The notes below the pieces were generated by a model. It saw only the letters and a program-made list of their open reading frames with translations. It searched no databases and was not told the DNA's origin. From Hadesarchaea archaeon (GTDB lineage: Archaea > Hadarchaeota > Hadarchaeia > Hadarchaeales > Hadarchaeaceae): a stretch of DNA of 5,650 nucleotides. The position numbers were made by a program, and so were the translations under genes. Of the stretch, positions 5,343 through 5,650 are shown piece after piece (position 1 is the first letter of the stretch; each line of letters opens with the position of its first letter). The stretch covers positions 1 through 5,650 of the forward strand of contig DTYD01000020.1 in assembly GCA_012962055.1 (NCBI GenBank), in the 5' to 3' direction.

Positions 5343-5616
5343 GGTGTGGCCTCCTTCCCTCGCTTTCGCGAGGGGCTTCCACCTTTTCGATGTGCCACGC
5401 CCGTCACCGGGGCGCAGGTTCGCCCAACGCTACCGGAAGCTCGCGAGGTTGCGCACTTTCCACTCTGACCGCTTGAGCCCGGCTTTCTCTACAGGGGTCC
5501 AACGGAGCGGTCTCCGTTTCGCGGGCGCTCATGGGCTCGGCCACCGCTGACTGGTCGGTTCCAGTCGAGCCCCCACCCCAGACGTATAGCCCGGGGATCG
5601 TCTGGCTTTCGCCACC
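5343..5616 (-). ncRNA. Structured RNA upstream of tRNA-Val; RNase P RNA is the leading guess
   Basis: Between the TATA-like box at 5640 and the tRNA, the minus strand is GC-rich and full of perfect hairpins: CCAGACG/CGTCTGG (5578-5584/5599-5605), GGGCTCG/CGAGCCC (5533-5539/5566-5572) around ACTGG/CCAGT, AACGGAG-ACCG-CTCCGTT (5501-5518), CCGGTGACGG (5401-5410) and CCCTCGC-GAAA-GCGAGGG (5357-5374). Parts recall RNase P RNA: GAGAAAGCCGGGCTC resembles CR-I (GAGGAAAGTCCGGGC) and pairs AGCCGGG (5478-5484) with CCCGGCT (5333-5339) as P4 would; AGAGTGGAAAGTGCGC (5451-5466) and GTGACGGGCGTGGCAC also have counterparts. The predicted 5' GGTGGC (5611-5616) can pair with GCCACACC (5343-5350). The order and spacing do not fit a standard fold well, so the identity is open. 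Ends are estimates. It lacks the SRP GGAAGGA motif. Confidence 0.45.
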
Positions 5617-5634
5617 TGAAAGTCGGTTCATGCG

Positions 5635-5645
5635 CGGTATATTTC
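5635..5645 (-). promoter_or_regulatory. TATA-like promoter of the structured RNA
   Basis: The minus strand reads GAAATATACCG. Its centre (about 5640) predicts a start near 5615, just where GGTGGC, able to pair with the 3' end of the RNA, begins. The same transcript could continue through tRNA-Val. Confidence 0.5.
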
Positions 5646-5650
5646 TTTCG

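Noticed and set aside
5343..5616. Archaeal 7S (SRP) RNA
   Set aside because: The hallmark helix 8 motif around GGAAGGA and AGCAG is absent on both strands.
5404..5631. 75-codon minus-strand frame upstream of tRNA-Val
   Set aside because: It covers a region of perfect hairpins with GNRA-type loops, which fits structured RNA far better. Its protein is low-complexity and its start lies upstream of the predicted transcript start.

Overview
The window is archaeal. It reads as a piece of a TACK-type genome that keeps FtsZ (Bathyarchaeia-, Korarchaeota- or Aigarchaeota-like), but the exact lineage cannot be fixed from these genes. The pointers are an archaeal Spt5/SecE/L11/L1 cluster, the archaea-type D-aminoacyl-tRNA deacylase, TATA-box promoters, a single-OB SSB of the Sulfolobus type, and a tRNA with a bulge-helix-bulge intron outside the anticodon loop. 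FtsZ argues against a typical Crenarchaeote. All intact genes and both RNA loci are on the minus strand, so the window is transcribed right to left.

Right to left: (1) 5650-5320 holds a TATA-like promoter and a GC-rich, hairpin-dense region that looks like a structured RNA. Part of it resembles RNase P RNA, but this is not certain. (2) 5319-5213 is tRNA-Val(GAC), with CCA encoded and a 30-nt intron in the D arm. (3) 5180-4398 is dtdA, which recycles D-aminoacyl-tRNAs. (4) 4397-3210 is the only plus-strand block. It carries a decayed DDE-family transposase with several frameshifts, flanked by gene-free sequence. (5) 3154-1 is the main operon: ftsZ, secE, spt5, a small SSB-like OB protein, L11 and L1 (cut by the window edge). 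The last five genes are tightly packed. secE/spt5 and spt5/SSB run together at their ends, and L11/L1 overlap by 17 nt. ftsZ is separated from secE by a 331-nt gap that looks like an inserted or decayed mobile fragment.

In function the operon joins cell division (FtsZ), protein export (SecE), transcription elongation (Spt5), single-stranded nucleic acid binding (SSB-like) and the ribosomal stalk base and L1 arm (L11, L1). The right-hand cluster is about tRNA: a tRNA gene, a deacylase that clears mischarged tRNA, and possibly the RNA of the enzyme that trims tRNA 5' ends.

I see no clear new defence or mobile system. The points most worth a second look are the tRNA intron, the structured RNA upstream of it, the SSB gene inside the Spt5-L11 operon, and the odd ftsZ-secE gap.
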